Shown here: piece after piece, positions 33,799 through 42,384 of the stretch
Layout of the letters: every line of letters begins with the position of its first letter
Position numbering within the stretch: position 1 is the stretch's first letter
Assembly (NCBI GenBank): GCA_009379915.1
Contig: WHSV01000016.1
Location: 1 to 51,098, forward strand
Reading direction: 5' to 3'
Origin: Actinomycetota bacterium
Lineage (GTDB): Bacteria > Actinomycetota > CADDZG01 > WHSQ01
Length of the DNA: 51,098 nt
Translations under genes and position numbers: made by a program
The notes under the pieces: model-generated
The model's input: the letters and a program-made list of their open reading frames with translations, nothing else
Databases searched by the model: none
Told to the model about the DNA's origin: nothing

Positions 33799-34503
33799 CT
33801 ACAGCTCGCGGCTGTCGGCGTCGTCGATGCCCGACTCGGGATGTGACGCGTCCTCGAACTCTCGCAGCACGCCCGTGACGAGATAGGAGACCTGCTCGCC
33901 GATGTCGACCGCGTGGTCCGCGAAACGCTCGAGGTAGCGGGATACGAGCACCAGATTGGTCGCAAGCGTGAAGCTCTCCTCGTCGTCCACATAGCCTTTG
34001 AGGTCGTCCAGCATCCCCCGGTTCAGGCGGTCGATCGCGTTGTCCTTGATCGGGAGCGTTTCGGCCGCGTCGAGATCGCGCGAAGCGAAACTCGTCAGAG
34101 CGATGTCGAGCATCTCGCCCGCCCGCACTCCCATCTCTCGGAGCCGGATCACCATCGGTGAGTCGGGAGGATACGCCTGCTCGTTGAGAACGAACTTGGC
34201 CATGTTCACGCACAGGTCGCCCATGCGCTCGAGATGGAGGTTGGAGTGCATGATTGCGCGAATGAGCCTGAGGTCGGTAGCTACGGGGGCCTGCAGCGCC
34301 AGCAGGCTCATCAGGCGTGATTCCGTTGCGATATGGGCGTCGTCGACCCTGTCGTCGTCGGCGATGACCTGCTTGGCAAGGACGGGATCGCGCCGCTCCA
34401 GCGCGTCCAGGACGGCGTGAAGCTGCCGGCGAACCTGGGTTCCCTCCGACATGAGACCGCCCTCGGCGGTCTCCAGCTCCTCGTGGAAGTTGATCCGTAC
34501 CAC
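33799..34503 (-). CDS. phoU: Phosphate signalling protein PhoU, first copy
   Basis: A 234-residue all-helical PhoU with two three-helix repeats. Metal-binding E/DxxxD motifs are visible in ADDDRVDDAHIATESRL and DNAIDRLNRG, and LHLERMGDLCVNMAKF and RYLERFADHAVDIGE are the paired signatures. PhoU links the Pst importer to the sensor kinase and shuts off the regulon when phosphate is plentiful. The start is the GTG at 34503, six bases after a GATACT hexamer. It is transcribed away from the sensor kinase gene; a second phoU lies between the regulator and pstB. Confidence 0.92.
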   Translation of the reverse strand: MVRINFHEELETAEGGLMSEGTQVRRQLHAVLDALERRDPVLAKQVIADDDRVDDAHIATESRLMSLLALQAPVATDLRLIRAIMHSNLHLERMGDLCVNMAKFVLNEQAYPPDSPMVIRLREMGVRAGEMLDIALTSFASRDLDAAETLPIKDNAIDRLNRGMLDDLKGYVDDEESFTLATNLVLVSRYLERFADHAVDIGEQVSYLVTGVLREFEDASHPESGIDDADSREL

Positions 34504-34509
34504 GCCCAC

Positions 34510-34515
34510 AGTATC
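34510..34515 (-). promoter_or_regulatory. -10 hexamer (GATACT) for phoU
   Basis: GATACT on the minus strand ends six bases before the GTG at 34503. The same hexamer precedes the PP2C gene. Confidence 0.45.
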
Positions 34516-34722
34516 CACCGCCGTCGGTGGATCGACTGTCAGGCGTGGCACACAGCGACTTACTTCCGCCCTGGCGCGCTCGTCGAGACGATCGCTGGTT
34601 GACCCGGCGCACCCCTTAACGAATCGAGAACAGGAGACGAAATCGAAGTGACTTCGTCCACCTGCGCCCGCTCACAACCCCGTCGTCAAACTATGCTCTT
34701 AACCAGGAGAAACGAACACAAC

Positions 34723-35898
34723 ATGAATGACTTCACGTGGTTGTTAACCGGTGCTGGGTTGGCGGGTGGCTTGGTGGTGCTCGCTCTGGGCGTCGTGTCC
34801 GCTCGAAGGCGTCGGAGCACCTCCCCTGGCCAGTCGAGTCGGGCGGCGAACCGCGACGACGCACTCGCTCCCTCCGGTCGAGAGTGGGCCATCATCGAGC
34901 GAATGGCCGAGGGCTTGGTCGTGCTGAGTGACCTGCTGAGACCCGTCGCTGCCAACCGGGCGGGTCGCGAGCTCCTGGGATTTCCGGAGGGATCTCTTCC
35001 GCCTCGCCTCCCCTCCGACGAGGTGAGAACGGTCGCTCGCAGGGCGCTGGACCGGTCGGGAGCGGTCGAGGAGGTCGTGAGCATCTGGTTCCCGGCGCGC
35101 AAGACCCTGCGCGTCCGCGCGGAGCCTCTTGACTCTCGCGGCGGAGTGGTCGTGGTCATCGAAGACGTCACCGAGGAGCTCGAAACCCAGAGGATCCGGC
35201 GCGAGTTCGTGGCGCACGCCAGCCACGAGCTGAAGAGCCCGGTGGCGAGCATGCAGACACTCGCCGAGGCCCTGCGACACGCGGTGAGGGAGGATCCGTC
35301 CGCCGCGCAGCGTTTCGCAGATCGCATCGAGTTCGAATCGGCGCGACTGGGTCGGCTGATCGGCGACCTTCTCGACCTCTCCCGCCTCGAGGATCCCGAC
35401 GCCGTGCCCCGGGAGGTGGTCGATCTGTCGGCGGGAGCCAAACGGGTGATGGAGGATGCAGAGCACGAGGCGGTGTCCAAGGAGATCACCCTTGACGTCG
35501 AGATCTCCGACGGGGTCTTCGTCAAGGGCGACGAAGCACAGATGGCGGTGCTCGTGAGGAACCTCGTCGAAAACGCGGTTCGGTATACCCCCGAGGGGGG
35601 CCGGGTTTCGGTCGACGTCTACCAGGAGGACGAGTCCGCGGTGGTGCGGGTGAGCGACAACGGGATCGGCATTCCGATGGAGGCTCAAGGGCGTGTTTTC
35701 GAACGCTTTTATCGGGTCGACAGAGCGCGCTCACGCGATCGAGGCGGCACGGGACTGGGCCTCGCGATCGTCAAGCACGTAGCCGAGCTGCACGGCGGGA
35801 TTGTGGAGCTGGAGAGCGAACTCGGCCGGGGCTCGATCTTCACCGCTCGGGTACCGGCGGTGCGACCGCCCCCGCAGAGAATCGCCTCCGCGGGTTGA
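34723..35898 (+). CDS. SenX3/PhoR-like sensor histidine kinase
   Basis: A 391-residue kinase: one membrane helix (about 5-25), a PAS-like domain (60-170, IIERMAEGLVVLSDLLRPVAAN), the HisKA dimer helix with the phosphoacceptor His in FVAHASHELKSPVASMQ, then the ATPase boxes: N (LVRNLVENAVRY), G1 (VSDNGIGIP), F (FERFYRVDRARSR) and G2 (GGTGLGLAIVK). A TATGCT -10 (34691-34696) and AGGAG precede the ATG at 34723. The stop is 17 bases before the regulator's start. With phoU and pst genes around it, phosphate sensing is the probable task. Confidence 0.93.
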   Translation: MNDFTWLLTGAGLAGGLVVLALGVVSARRRRSTSPGQSSRAANRDDALAPSGREWAIIERMAEGLVVLSDLLRPVAANRAGRELLGFPEGSLPPRLPSDEVRTVARRALDRSGAVEEVVSIWFPARKTLRVRAEPLDSRGGVVVVIEDVTEELETQRIRREFVAHASHELKSPVASMQTLAEALRHAVREDPSAAQRFADRIEFESARLGRLIGDLLDLSRLEDPDAVPREVVDLSAGAKRVMEDAEHEAVSKEITLDVEISDGVFVKGDEAQMAVLVRNLVENAVRYTPEGGRVSVDVYQEDESAVVRVSDNGIGIPMEAQGRVFERFYRVDRARSRDRGGTGLGLAIVKHVAELHGGIVELESELGRGSIFTARVPAVRPPPQRIASAG

Positions 35899-35917
35899 AC
35901 AAGGAGGACGTATAGAC

Positions 35918-36598
35918 GTGCCGCAGATTCTGCTGATCGAGGACGAAGAGGGTTTCGGAGAGGCGCTCGAGTACCAGTTGCAGCGGGAGGGGTTCGAGGT
36001 CAACCGCTACACCGACGGCTCGGTTGGACTCGAGCGCTTCAAGACGGCGGGGGCCGACCTCGTGCTACTCGATTTGATGCTGCCCGGAATGGGTGGCGAG
36101 GACATCTGCAAGGAGATCCGGCGCGCGTCCTCAGTTCCGATCATCATGCTGACCGCGCGAGATACCGAGATCGACAAGGTGCTCGGACTCGAGCTCGGAG
36201 CCGACGACTACGTGACGAAGCCGTTCAGCTCGCGCGAGCTCCTGGCGCGCATCAAGGCGGTTCTGCGGAGGAGCTCGACCGACGCGACGGGCGCCGACGG
36301 AATCCTCGAAGGTGGAGGGGTGAGGCTCGATCCCGACCGCTTCGAGGTAACGGTGCGAGGGGACCTGGTGCACCTTCCCCGCAAGGAGTTCGAGTTGCTG
36401 GAGCTCCTCATGGAGAACTCGGGCCGCGTCCTAACACGCGAGACGCTCATCGATCGCATCTGGGGGCCCGACTACTTCGGCGACACGAGGACGCTCGACG
36501 TGCACATAAAGCGACTGCGAGCCAAGTGCGAGGAGGATCCCCACACTCCCACGCATCTGGTGACCATCAGGGGGCTGGGCTACAAGTTCGTTCCCTGA
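35918..36598 (+). CDS. RegX3/PhoB-like response regulator
   Basis: A 226-residue OmpR-type regulator. Receiver domain: LLIEDEEGF, phosphoacceptor Asp in LVLLDLMLPGMGG near 52, IIMLTARD, and Lys in VTKPFSSREL. C-terminal winged helix: LPRKEFELLELLMENSGRV, RTLDVHIKRLRAKCEE and VTIRGLGYKF. The start is a GTG at 35918, nine bases after AAGGAGGA. It is coded right after the sensor kinase and in front of phoU and pst, so it should activate the pst promoter. Confidence 0.94.
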   Translation: MPQILLIEDEEGFGEALEYQLQREGFEVNRYTDGSVGLERFKTAGADLVLLDLMLPGMGGEDICKEIRRASSVPIIMLTARDTEIDKVLGLELGADDYVTKPFSSRELLARIKAVLRRSSTDATGADGILEGGGVRLDPDRFEVTVRGDLVHLPRKEFELLELLMENSGRVLTRETLIDRIWGPDYFGDTRTLDVHIKRLRAKCEEDPHTPTHLVTIRGLGYKFVP

Positions 36599-36611
36599 AC
36601 GGGGGCGCTGC

Positions 36612-37277
36612 TCAGTAGCCTTGAGACGCGGTGTCCCCGTCGCGGCGATTCGGCCTGATCTCGGCCGACAGGGATTCCGAGTCGCCGGTGAGCATGTAGG
36701 TGAGACGTTCGCCGATCATGACCGAGTGGTCGGCAATACGTTCGAGCGCACGGCCGGCCAGAAGGGACTTGACGGCCATGGGCACCGCGTTCGGCCCGTC
36801 CATCGCCATGATTCCCTCCATAAGGGCCCGATTGTGCGAGTCCATGGCGTCGTCCCGCTCCTCGAGCGTTTTGGCGAGTCTCAGGTCGCGGGTCGACCAC
36901 GCCCTTATGGCGGTGCGAAAGAGCTCTTGCGCTTCGAGCGCCATCTCTCGGAGGATTCCGTAGGTCTCGAGGTTTCCCCGAATGAGCTCGTGATCGGGGG
37001 CTAACTTCACGATTCGCAGACAGAGATCGCCGGTGCGTTCGAGGTCGCCCAGGATGCGGATCACGGATACGACGAGGCGAAGATCCGACGCTACCGGGTT
37101 CTGCCGTCCCAGCAGGTCGTAGCACCGCTCGGTGAGAGACACGAGCATGTCGTCGATGTCGTCGTCCCCCTCGATGACCTTCTGAGCGAGGTCAATGTCG
37201 CCCGTAAGAAGGACCGTGGTCGATCGTTCCAGCGCTTCGTCTACACGCAGCGCCATGACCTCGATCTGAAGCCGCAA
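36612..37277 (-). CDS. phoU: Phosphate signalling protein PhoU, second copy
   Basis: A 221-residue PhoU. Signatures: DDDIDDMLVSLTERC, LERTGDLCLRIVKLAP and ALERIADHSVMIGERLTYM. It follows pstB on the same strand and would end the pst operon. The start is doubtful: family similarity reaches about 11 residues upstream of the TTG at 37277 (AAFAFELEQL), but no standard start codon lies at the expected place. A GGAG precedes the TTG. Two PhoU proteins in one locus may have separate jobs or make heteromers. Confidence 0.88.
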   Translation of the reverse strand: MRLQIEVMALRVDEALERSTTVLLTGDIDLAQKVIEGDDDIDDMLVSLTERCYDLLGRQNPVASDLRLVVSVIRILGDLERTGDLCLRIVKLAPDHELIRGNLETYGILREMALEAQELFRTAIRAWSTRDLRLAKTLEERDDAMDSHNRALMEGIMAMDGPNAVPMAVKSLLAGRALERIADHSVMIGERLTYMLTGDSESLSAEIRPNRRDGDTASQGY

Positions 37278-37335
37278 CTGCTCCAGCTCGAAGGCGAACG
37301 CCGCTCTTAGAGGTCTGGGGTCTTGCTGATTCGGC

Positions 37336-38202
37336 TCAGCCGAACCGCCCGGTAACGTAATTCTCGGTCCTCTCGTCGGTCGGAGTCTGAAAGATGTTCT
37401 CGGTCTTGTCGTACTCGACGAGCACGCCGGTGCGCCGATCTTGTTGCTCGTTGACCTCCGCGGTGAAGAACGCTGTCATGTCGCTGACGCGCGCCGCCTG
37501 CTGCATGTTGTGAGTCACGATGACGATCGAGTACTCCTCCTTGAGGTCTTGCATGAGGTCTTCGATGCGTCCAGTTGCGATGGGGTCCAGAGCTGAGCAC
37601 GGCTCGTCCATGAGGATGACGTCCGGCTGGACCGCGACACAGCGAGCTATGCAGAGACGCTGTTGCTGCCCGCCGGACAAACCCATCGCCGACTCCTTGA
37701 GGCGGTCCTTGACCTCGTCCCACAGCGCGGCCTTCTGAAGTGACTGCTCGACCAGTTCGTCCATGTTGCCCTTGAAGCCGGAGATCTTGGGGCCGAACGC
37801 GACGTTGTCGTAGATCGACTTGGGGAACGGATTCGGCTTCTGGAAGACCATACCGATTCGGCGACGGACCTCGACGGCATCGACCTTCTTGTCGTAGAGG
37901 TTCACGCCGTGGTACTTGATCTCACCCTCGACACGGGCGGTCTCGATCAGGTCGTTCATTCGGTTGAGACAACGGATGAAGGTGGTCTTGCCGCATCCCG
38001 AGGGGCCGATGAGGGCCGTGATCGCGCTCTTGCCGATATCCAAGGTGATATCCCTGACGGCTTTGAACGGGCCGTAGAAGACGCTCAGGTCCTTGATCTC
38101 GAAAACGAGCTCTCTGCTGGCGAAACCTTCATGGCGAGAGACGTCGACGTGTATCTCAGGTTGCGTCACCTGGTTTCCTTCTGTCGTTGTTCGAGTATTC
38201 AT
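37336..38202 (-). CDS. pstB: Phosphate ABC transporter ATP-binding protein
   Basis: A 288-residue ABC ATPase specific for phosphate: [15 protein letters not shown], Walker [26 protein letters not shown], signature [13 protein letters not shown], Walker [14 protein letters not shown] and [14 protein letters not shown]. An internal GTG at 38169 has the better ribosome site (AGAAGGA, six bases), giving 277 residues; the ATG at 38202 has only GGAAG. The last of the four transporter genes, it starts four bases after pstA. Confidence 0.95.
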   Translation of the reverse strand: MNTRTTTEGNQVTQPEIHVDVSRHEGFASRELVFEIKDLSVFYGPFKAVRDITLDIGKSAITALIGPSGCGKTTFIRCLNRMNDLIETARVEGEIKYHGVNLYDKKVDAVEVRRRIGMVFQKPNPFPKSIYDNVAFGPKISGFKGNMDELVEQSLQKAALWDEVKDRLKESAMGLSGGQQQRLCIARCVAVQPDVILMDEPCSALDPIATGRIEDLMQDLKEEYSIVIVTHNMQQAARVSDMTAFFTAEVNEQQDRRTGVLVEYDKTENIFQTPTDERTENYVTGRFG

Positions 38203-38205
38203 CTC

Positions 38206-39141
38206 TTACCACTTCCTGTCGTAGCGGTTACGGAGCAGAATAGCGATTGCGTTGGCGCTGAGTGTTAGCACGAGCAGCACCACGATCGCTGCGGGTACCA
38301 AATCTTGGCGAAATCCTGGGTCTGGCTGCCGAGACCAGTTGTAAACAAGCACCGGAAGCGCCGTGAACTGGCTCTGCAGCCGGTCGATTAAACCTTCGGC
38401 GTTCACCGCGAAGAAACCGCTGACGGCTCCGACCATAAGCAGCGGAGCAGTCTCTCCGATCGCCCTGGAGAGCGACAGCACGGTTCCGGTGAGGATACCG
38501 GGAGCGGCATTTGGCAGAACGTGGCTCCTGATGACCTCCCATTTGGTCGCCCCGACGCCGTAGCCTGCCTCTCGAATGCTATTGGGGACGGCCCGCAGCG
38601 CCTCGGCGGACGTAATGATCACGATCGGGAGAACCAGGATTGCCATGGTGATGCCGGCACTCATGACCGAGCGTCCGCCCGTAAAGCTGCCGAACAGCTT
38701 TACGAAGAGCGCCAACCCAAGTAGCCCGTAGACCACCGAGGGCACACCCGCGAGATTGCGGACGTTTGTGTTGATGAACCGATTCAACCTTGTGTCCGCG
38801 GCGTACTCCTCGAGGTAGATGGCGGCACCGACTCCCAAGGGGAAAGCGATGACCACGACAAAGGCCACCAGAAACAGCGAACCGCTGATGCCCTGGGATA
38901 CTCCGGCTCGTTCCGGGAGCGAGGACACGGTTCCTGTAACGACGTCGGCTCCGCGCTCTTGAAAGGTAGGGATCGCCTTGCTGACAATGTCGAACAGCAA
39001 CACGACGAGAAACAGCAATGAGATGAGCAGTGCCAACAACAAGAGAACCTGGAAGATCTGTCCGGCCAGATCGATTCGCTTCCGACGCAGCGCTCGCTGA
39101 ACGATTTCGGAGGTCGTTAGCTCAGCAGCCCTGGTTGCCAT
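38206..39141 (-). CDS. pstA: Phosphate ABC transporter permease PstA
   Basis: A 311-residue permease with about six helices. The coupling-loop motif EAGYGVGATKWEVIRSHVLPN and GTVLSLSRAIGETAPL are typical of PstA, as is the loop YLEEYAADTRLNRFINTNV. It starts directly after the pstC stop. The long Arg-rich N-terminus ahead of the first helix is cytosolic. Confidence 0.94.
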   Translation of the reverse strand: MATRAAELTTSEIVQRALRRKRIDLAGQIFQVLLLLALLISLLFLVVLLFDIVSKAIPTFQERGADVVTGTVSSLPERAGVSQGISGSLFLVAFVVVIAFPLGVGAAIYLEEYAADTRLNRFINTNVRNLAGVPSVVYGLLGLALFVKLFGSFTGGRSVMSAGITMAILVLPIVIITSAEALRAVPNSIREAGYGVGATKWEVIRSHVLPNAAPGILTGTVLSLSRAIGETAPLLMVGAVSGFFAVNAEGLIDRLQSQFTALPVLVYNWSRQPDPGFRQDLVPAAIVVLLVLTLSANAIAILLRNRYDRKW

Positions 39142-40083
39142 CTAGTACCGCAGCCTGACCCGGCGCACGAACCGTTCACTTAGGAGGTTCAGAGCGAGCG
39201 TCATGAAGAAGAGAACGAGTCCCACGAAGAAGAGACTCTCGAACGTGCCCTCCTGCCCCCGCACCTGATCGCTCCCGATTGCAAGCGAGGTCATGGCGGC
39301 CGTCATGGTCTGCCCCGGCCCGCAGGTGTCGACCGTGAACAGGGATCCTCCGGTCGCTCCGGCGGCGATGGCAACCACCATCGTCTCGCCGATCGCGCGC
39401 GAGAAGCCGAGTATCAGGGAGGCCACCACTCCAGAAACGGCGGCCGGGAACACGATGCTGGTAACCGTGCTGCGCTTGCGGGCCCCCATTCCGTAGGACG
39501 CCTCCCGCAGTGCCATGGGCACCGACCTGAACGAGTCCTCGGCCACGGACGCGACCAACGGAGTTATTAGAATTCCGACCGCGATGCCTGCCGCGCCGAG
39601 GCTGAAGGACGTCGGCTGGCTGCACAGAGCTTGCATGATGTTCGGACTGAGCCACGCTAGAGCGAAGTAACCGAGAACGACGCTGGGGATGCTTGCGAGA
39701 ACCTCCAGGATGGGCTTCAGAGCACGCCGAACGCGCGGCCTCGCGTACTCGGAGAGATACAGCGCAGCTCCCAGTCCGAGTGGAGCGGCAACAACCATTG
39801 CGATGAGCGACACCAGCACTGTTCCCGTGATGATCGTGATTACGTCGAACCGTCCACGACGAGGGAACCAACCTCCCTCTACATCGATCAACGCCGACAG
39901 GTCGACGTTCCGCAGAAACGTCAACGCTTCCCCGAATAGAGAGAACACGATCGCCGCACTGATAACGATCGAAAAAAAAGCCGCCCCGAAGAAGAGACCC
40001 CTGAACGCACGTTCACGTCTGATGCGTTTCGGACTTCCCTGAAGATCCTGGAGGCTTACTTCTCTGGGTGAGGCCTGTGACAT
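39142..40083 (-). CDS. pstC: Phosphate ABC transporter permease PstC
   Basis: A 313-residue permease: first helix at about 30-55, then ALYLSEYARPRVRRALKP and EASYGMGARKRSTVTSIVFP, followed by ILGFSRAIGETMVVAIA. It pairs with PstA to form the channel. It lies 92 bases after pstS, with a strong hairpin in that gap. Confidence 0.94.
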   Translation of the reverse strand: MSQASPREVSLQDLQGSPKRIRRERAFRGLFFGAAFFSIVISAAIVFSLFGEALTFLRNVDLSALIDVEGGWFPRRGRFDVITIITGTVLVSLIAMVVAAPLGLGAALYLSEYARPRVRRALKPILEVLASIPSVVLGYFALAWLSPNIMQALCSQPTSFSLGAAGIAVGILITPLVASVAEDSFRSVPMALREASYGMGARKRSTVTSIVFPAAVSGVVASLILGFSRAIGETMVVAIAAGATGGSLFTVDTCGPGQTMTAAMTSLAIGSDQVRGQEGTFESLFFVGLVLFFMTLALNLLSERFVRRVRLRY

Positions 40084-40128
40084 ATCGCTCCGACCACTAG
40101 CTCTCGCGCATCAATGCTCGCAAGACGA

Positions 40129-40155
40129 GAGGGAACGGGACGTGCCCGCTCCCTC
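40129..40155 (-). terminator. Hairpin between pstS and pstC
   Basis: GAGGGAACGGG and CCCGCTCCCTC pair around a five-base loop, with one mismatch, in the 92-bp gap. There is no T run. It probably stabilises the pstS end of the mRNA or causes partial termination, so that more binding protein than permease is made. Confidence 0.5.
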
Positions 40156-40175
40156 ACCATCCGAACTGACAAACC

Positions 40176-41228
40176 TTACTCCTGACTGATGACGGGGCCG
40201 AGTTCCCCGGCTTCCCAGTTATCGACAGTGATCTGCTTGTCCTCCTCGGCAAGGTCCACGTAGCCAACCTCGTTGACCGAGGTGAAACCCTCTTCCCCAA
40301 GGTAGAAGTCAACGAATGCCTCGACCTCCGGCTTGTTCTCGAAACTTTCTTCTTTGATGTAGATCCACAGATCACGAGCGATCGGATACTCGCCAGAGGA
40401 GATGGTCTCGTCGTTTGCCTCGGTACAGTCGACCCCCTCTGCCTCGTTGGAGATCTGAAGAGCCTTGACAACATCTGAGTTGTTCACGAAGAAGGCGTAG
40501 CCCACCCATCCGAGCGAGGAGGGCGAGCCCGAAATGCCCTCGATGATCACGTTGTCGTTGGCCGACGCGGTGTAGTCGGGTCTGGTGGCGATGTCGTCCT
40601 CGGGCACTTCACGCTCCTCGGCGAGCCCCTCGAGCACGATCTCGATGAACGAGTCGTAGGTCCCGGATTCTTCCCCCGGGGCGGTGACCTCAAGCGGTAC
40701 ATCAGGATAAGGAGTGTTCGGAGCTCCCATCTCGCCCGCGAGATCATTCGCGTCACTCCAGTTCCCGAAGCCCTCGGACTCTGGACCTAACAAGGCGTAG
40801 AGATCGAGGAAATCAAGGCATTCAACATCCCCGTTCTCAGGAGAAGTCAGTACCGTAATTCCGTCGATACCGACTTTCAGCTCAACGAATTCGATCCCGT
40901 TATCTGCACAAATCTCGACTTCCTCTTCAGCGATCGGGCGAGACGCGTCTGAGATATCGGTCTCCCCGTTGCAGAAGAGCTCGAAACCGTCCGAGCTTCC
41001 TGGGCCGTCGACCGAGATCGAGACTCCAGAATTCTCACTCTGAAACTTCTCCGCATTGAGCGAACTGATCGGCTCGACTGTGGACGAGCCGGATATCAGG
41101 ATCTCGCCGGACAACTCTTCGCCACCCTCGTCTCCGTTGTCGTCGTCGCCCCCGCAGGCGGCTGCAACCAGCACCAACACAAGACCGAGTAGCAGGAGCC
41201 GCAATGGCTTCCCCGTCACTCTCGTCAT
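40176..41228 (-). CDS. pstS: Phosphate-binding lipoprotein
   Basis: A 350-residue periplasmic-type binding protein. Lipobox VAAACG (Cys25), then an acidic linker. ISGSSTVEPISS is the phosphate-loop motif near 46, SDASRPI and GEESGTYDSF are the other ligand loops. RBS AAGGAGGA. It heads the pst operon; a PHO-box-like repeat lies upstream. Confidence 0.95.
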   Translation of the reverse strand: MTRVTGKPLRLLLLGLVLVLVAAACGGDDDNGDEGGEELSGEILISGSSTVEPISSLNAEKFQSENSGVSISVDGPGSSDGFELFCNGETDISDASRPIAEEEVEICADNGIEFVELKVGIDGITVLTSPENGDVECLDFLDLYALLGPESEGFGNWSDANDLAGEMGAPNTPYPDVPLEVTAPGEESGTYDSFIEIVLEGLAEEREVPEDDIATRPDYTASANDNVIIEGISGSPSSLGWVGYAFFVNNSDVVKALQISNEAEGVDCTEANDETISSGEYPIARDLWIYIKEESFENKPEVEAFVDFYLGEEGFTSVNEVGYVDLAEEDKQITVDNWEAGELGPVISQE

Positions 41229-41347
41229 ATGGGCATATCCTCCTTATACGAGCCGCCGATGGGCGGTTCCGCGAGTCGGCCTTCCCCTCCAGGGCGGCCT
41301 TCCATCTGCGCGCAAGCTAACAACGGGCGTATTGCCGACCGGCATCC

Positions 41348-41369
41348 TGTTCATGAACACAATGTGAAG
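41348..41369 (-). promoter_or_regulatory. PHO-box-like direct repeat upstream of pstS
   Basis: On the minus strand two 11-base units follow each other: CTTCACATTGT and GTTCATGAACA, each starting with (C/G)TTCA. This fits the 11-bp GTTCA-type repeats bound by actinobacterial PhoP/RegX3 regulators. It is about 120 bases before the pstS start. Confidence 0.6.
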
Positions 41370-41465
41370 GGATTTCTCGGGATTTGCTCGCCACGCTGAG
41401 TCGCATCCAGGCGAGCGGATATGCGAGACTGACTGCCCGGCGGTCCGCCCACGGCCGTCGCAAAA

Positions 41466-41542
41466 CGGGAAGTGGCGCAGCTTGGCAGCGCGCAGCGTTC
41501 GGGACGCTGAGGTCGCGGGTTCAAATCCCGCCTTCCCGACCA
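41466..41542 (+). tRNA. tRNA-Pro(CGG)
   Basis: Acceptor CGGGAAG pairs with CTTCCCG; anticodon loop TTCGGGA gives anticodon CGG; T loop GGTTCAAATCC; discriminator A at 41539 and an encoded CCA (41540-41542). The other four tRNAs in the window do not encode CCA. Confidence 0.95.
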
Positions 41543-41743
41543 CGAAAACCTGTTATGGGCGATTCTTTTCATTCCCCCGATACGTCAATTCGGTCGCGGG
41601 CCGCGGTGGGGCCGCGGCAGCTCGGCAGCGCGGGCCGGGCGTGGGTTTCTGCGCTGGAGAGCCCCCGCAGCACCAAGCGATGGGTTCTTGGGGGGAGACA
41701 AGGGTCTATACGGCATCCAACAGGATCGAAGGAGGGAAGCATC

Positions 41744-42324
41744 ATGGTCAAGGTCAGTTCCGACATCTCGATGTCGCTGGATGGTTTTTCATCACCGGAC
41801 CAAACGAGGGCATTGAAACCCGCTCGGCGATGACGGGGACCGGCTCCACGGTTAGATGTTCGACGCCAAGACCGATGCTGACGCTCAGGTCCTCGACGAG
41901 GTCTACGCGACAACGGGAGCGGTCTGATGGGGAAACGAATGTTCGATGTCGGAGTGGAGCCGTGGGGAGACCCTCCGCCCTTCCGGATGCCGGTATTCGT
42001 GCTGACCCACGAGTCACGAGAGGCCCTGCCAAGGCAGGGTGGCACGACCTACACCTGTGACGAGAGGACCCGAAGCCGGCCTAGAGCAGGCGCGCGCTGC
42101 CGCCGGTGACAAGAACGTCGGCATCTGGGGGGGCGCGAACATCATGAGGCAGTACCTGAAGGCCGGACTGATGGGACGAGATGCAAATTCACCTGGTCGC
42201 AGTACTACTCGGCGAAGGCGTCCGCCTGTTCGACGATCTGGGTTCCGAGCCAATCGAGCTTCGGAGAACAAGGTTGATTGAGACCACGAGCGCGACGCAT
42301 CTCCGGTTCGAAGTCGTGAAGTGA
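41744..42324 (+). pseudogene. Decayed dihydrofolate reductase / RibD C-terminal family gene
   Basis: GGAGGG and ATG at 41744 begin MVKVSSDISMSLDGF. The rest must be stitched from all three frames: ITGPNEGIET, then RLHG-stop-MFDAKTDADAQVLDEVYATTGAV, then MGKRMFDVGVEPWGD to LTHESREALPRQGGTTYT, then GPEAGLEQARAAAGDKNVGIWGGANIMRQYL, then DEMQIHLVAVLLGEGVRLFDDLG to HLRFEVVK and the stop at 42324. This is a whole DHFR-like reductase with at least four frameshifts and one nonsense codon (TAG where Trp is expected). The order is complete, so decay is recent, or the sequence has errors. Confidence 0.75.
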
Positions 42325-42384
42325 TACCGCTCAGTCACGGTCACTGCAGTTTGCTACGAGAGAGCTGGGCCGGCCCAGGGAGCT

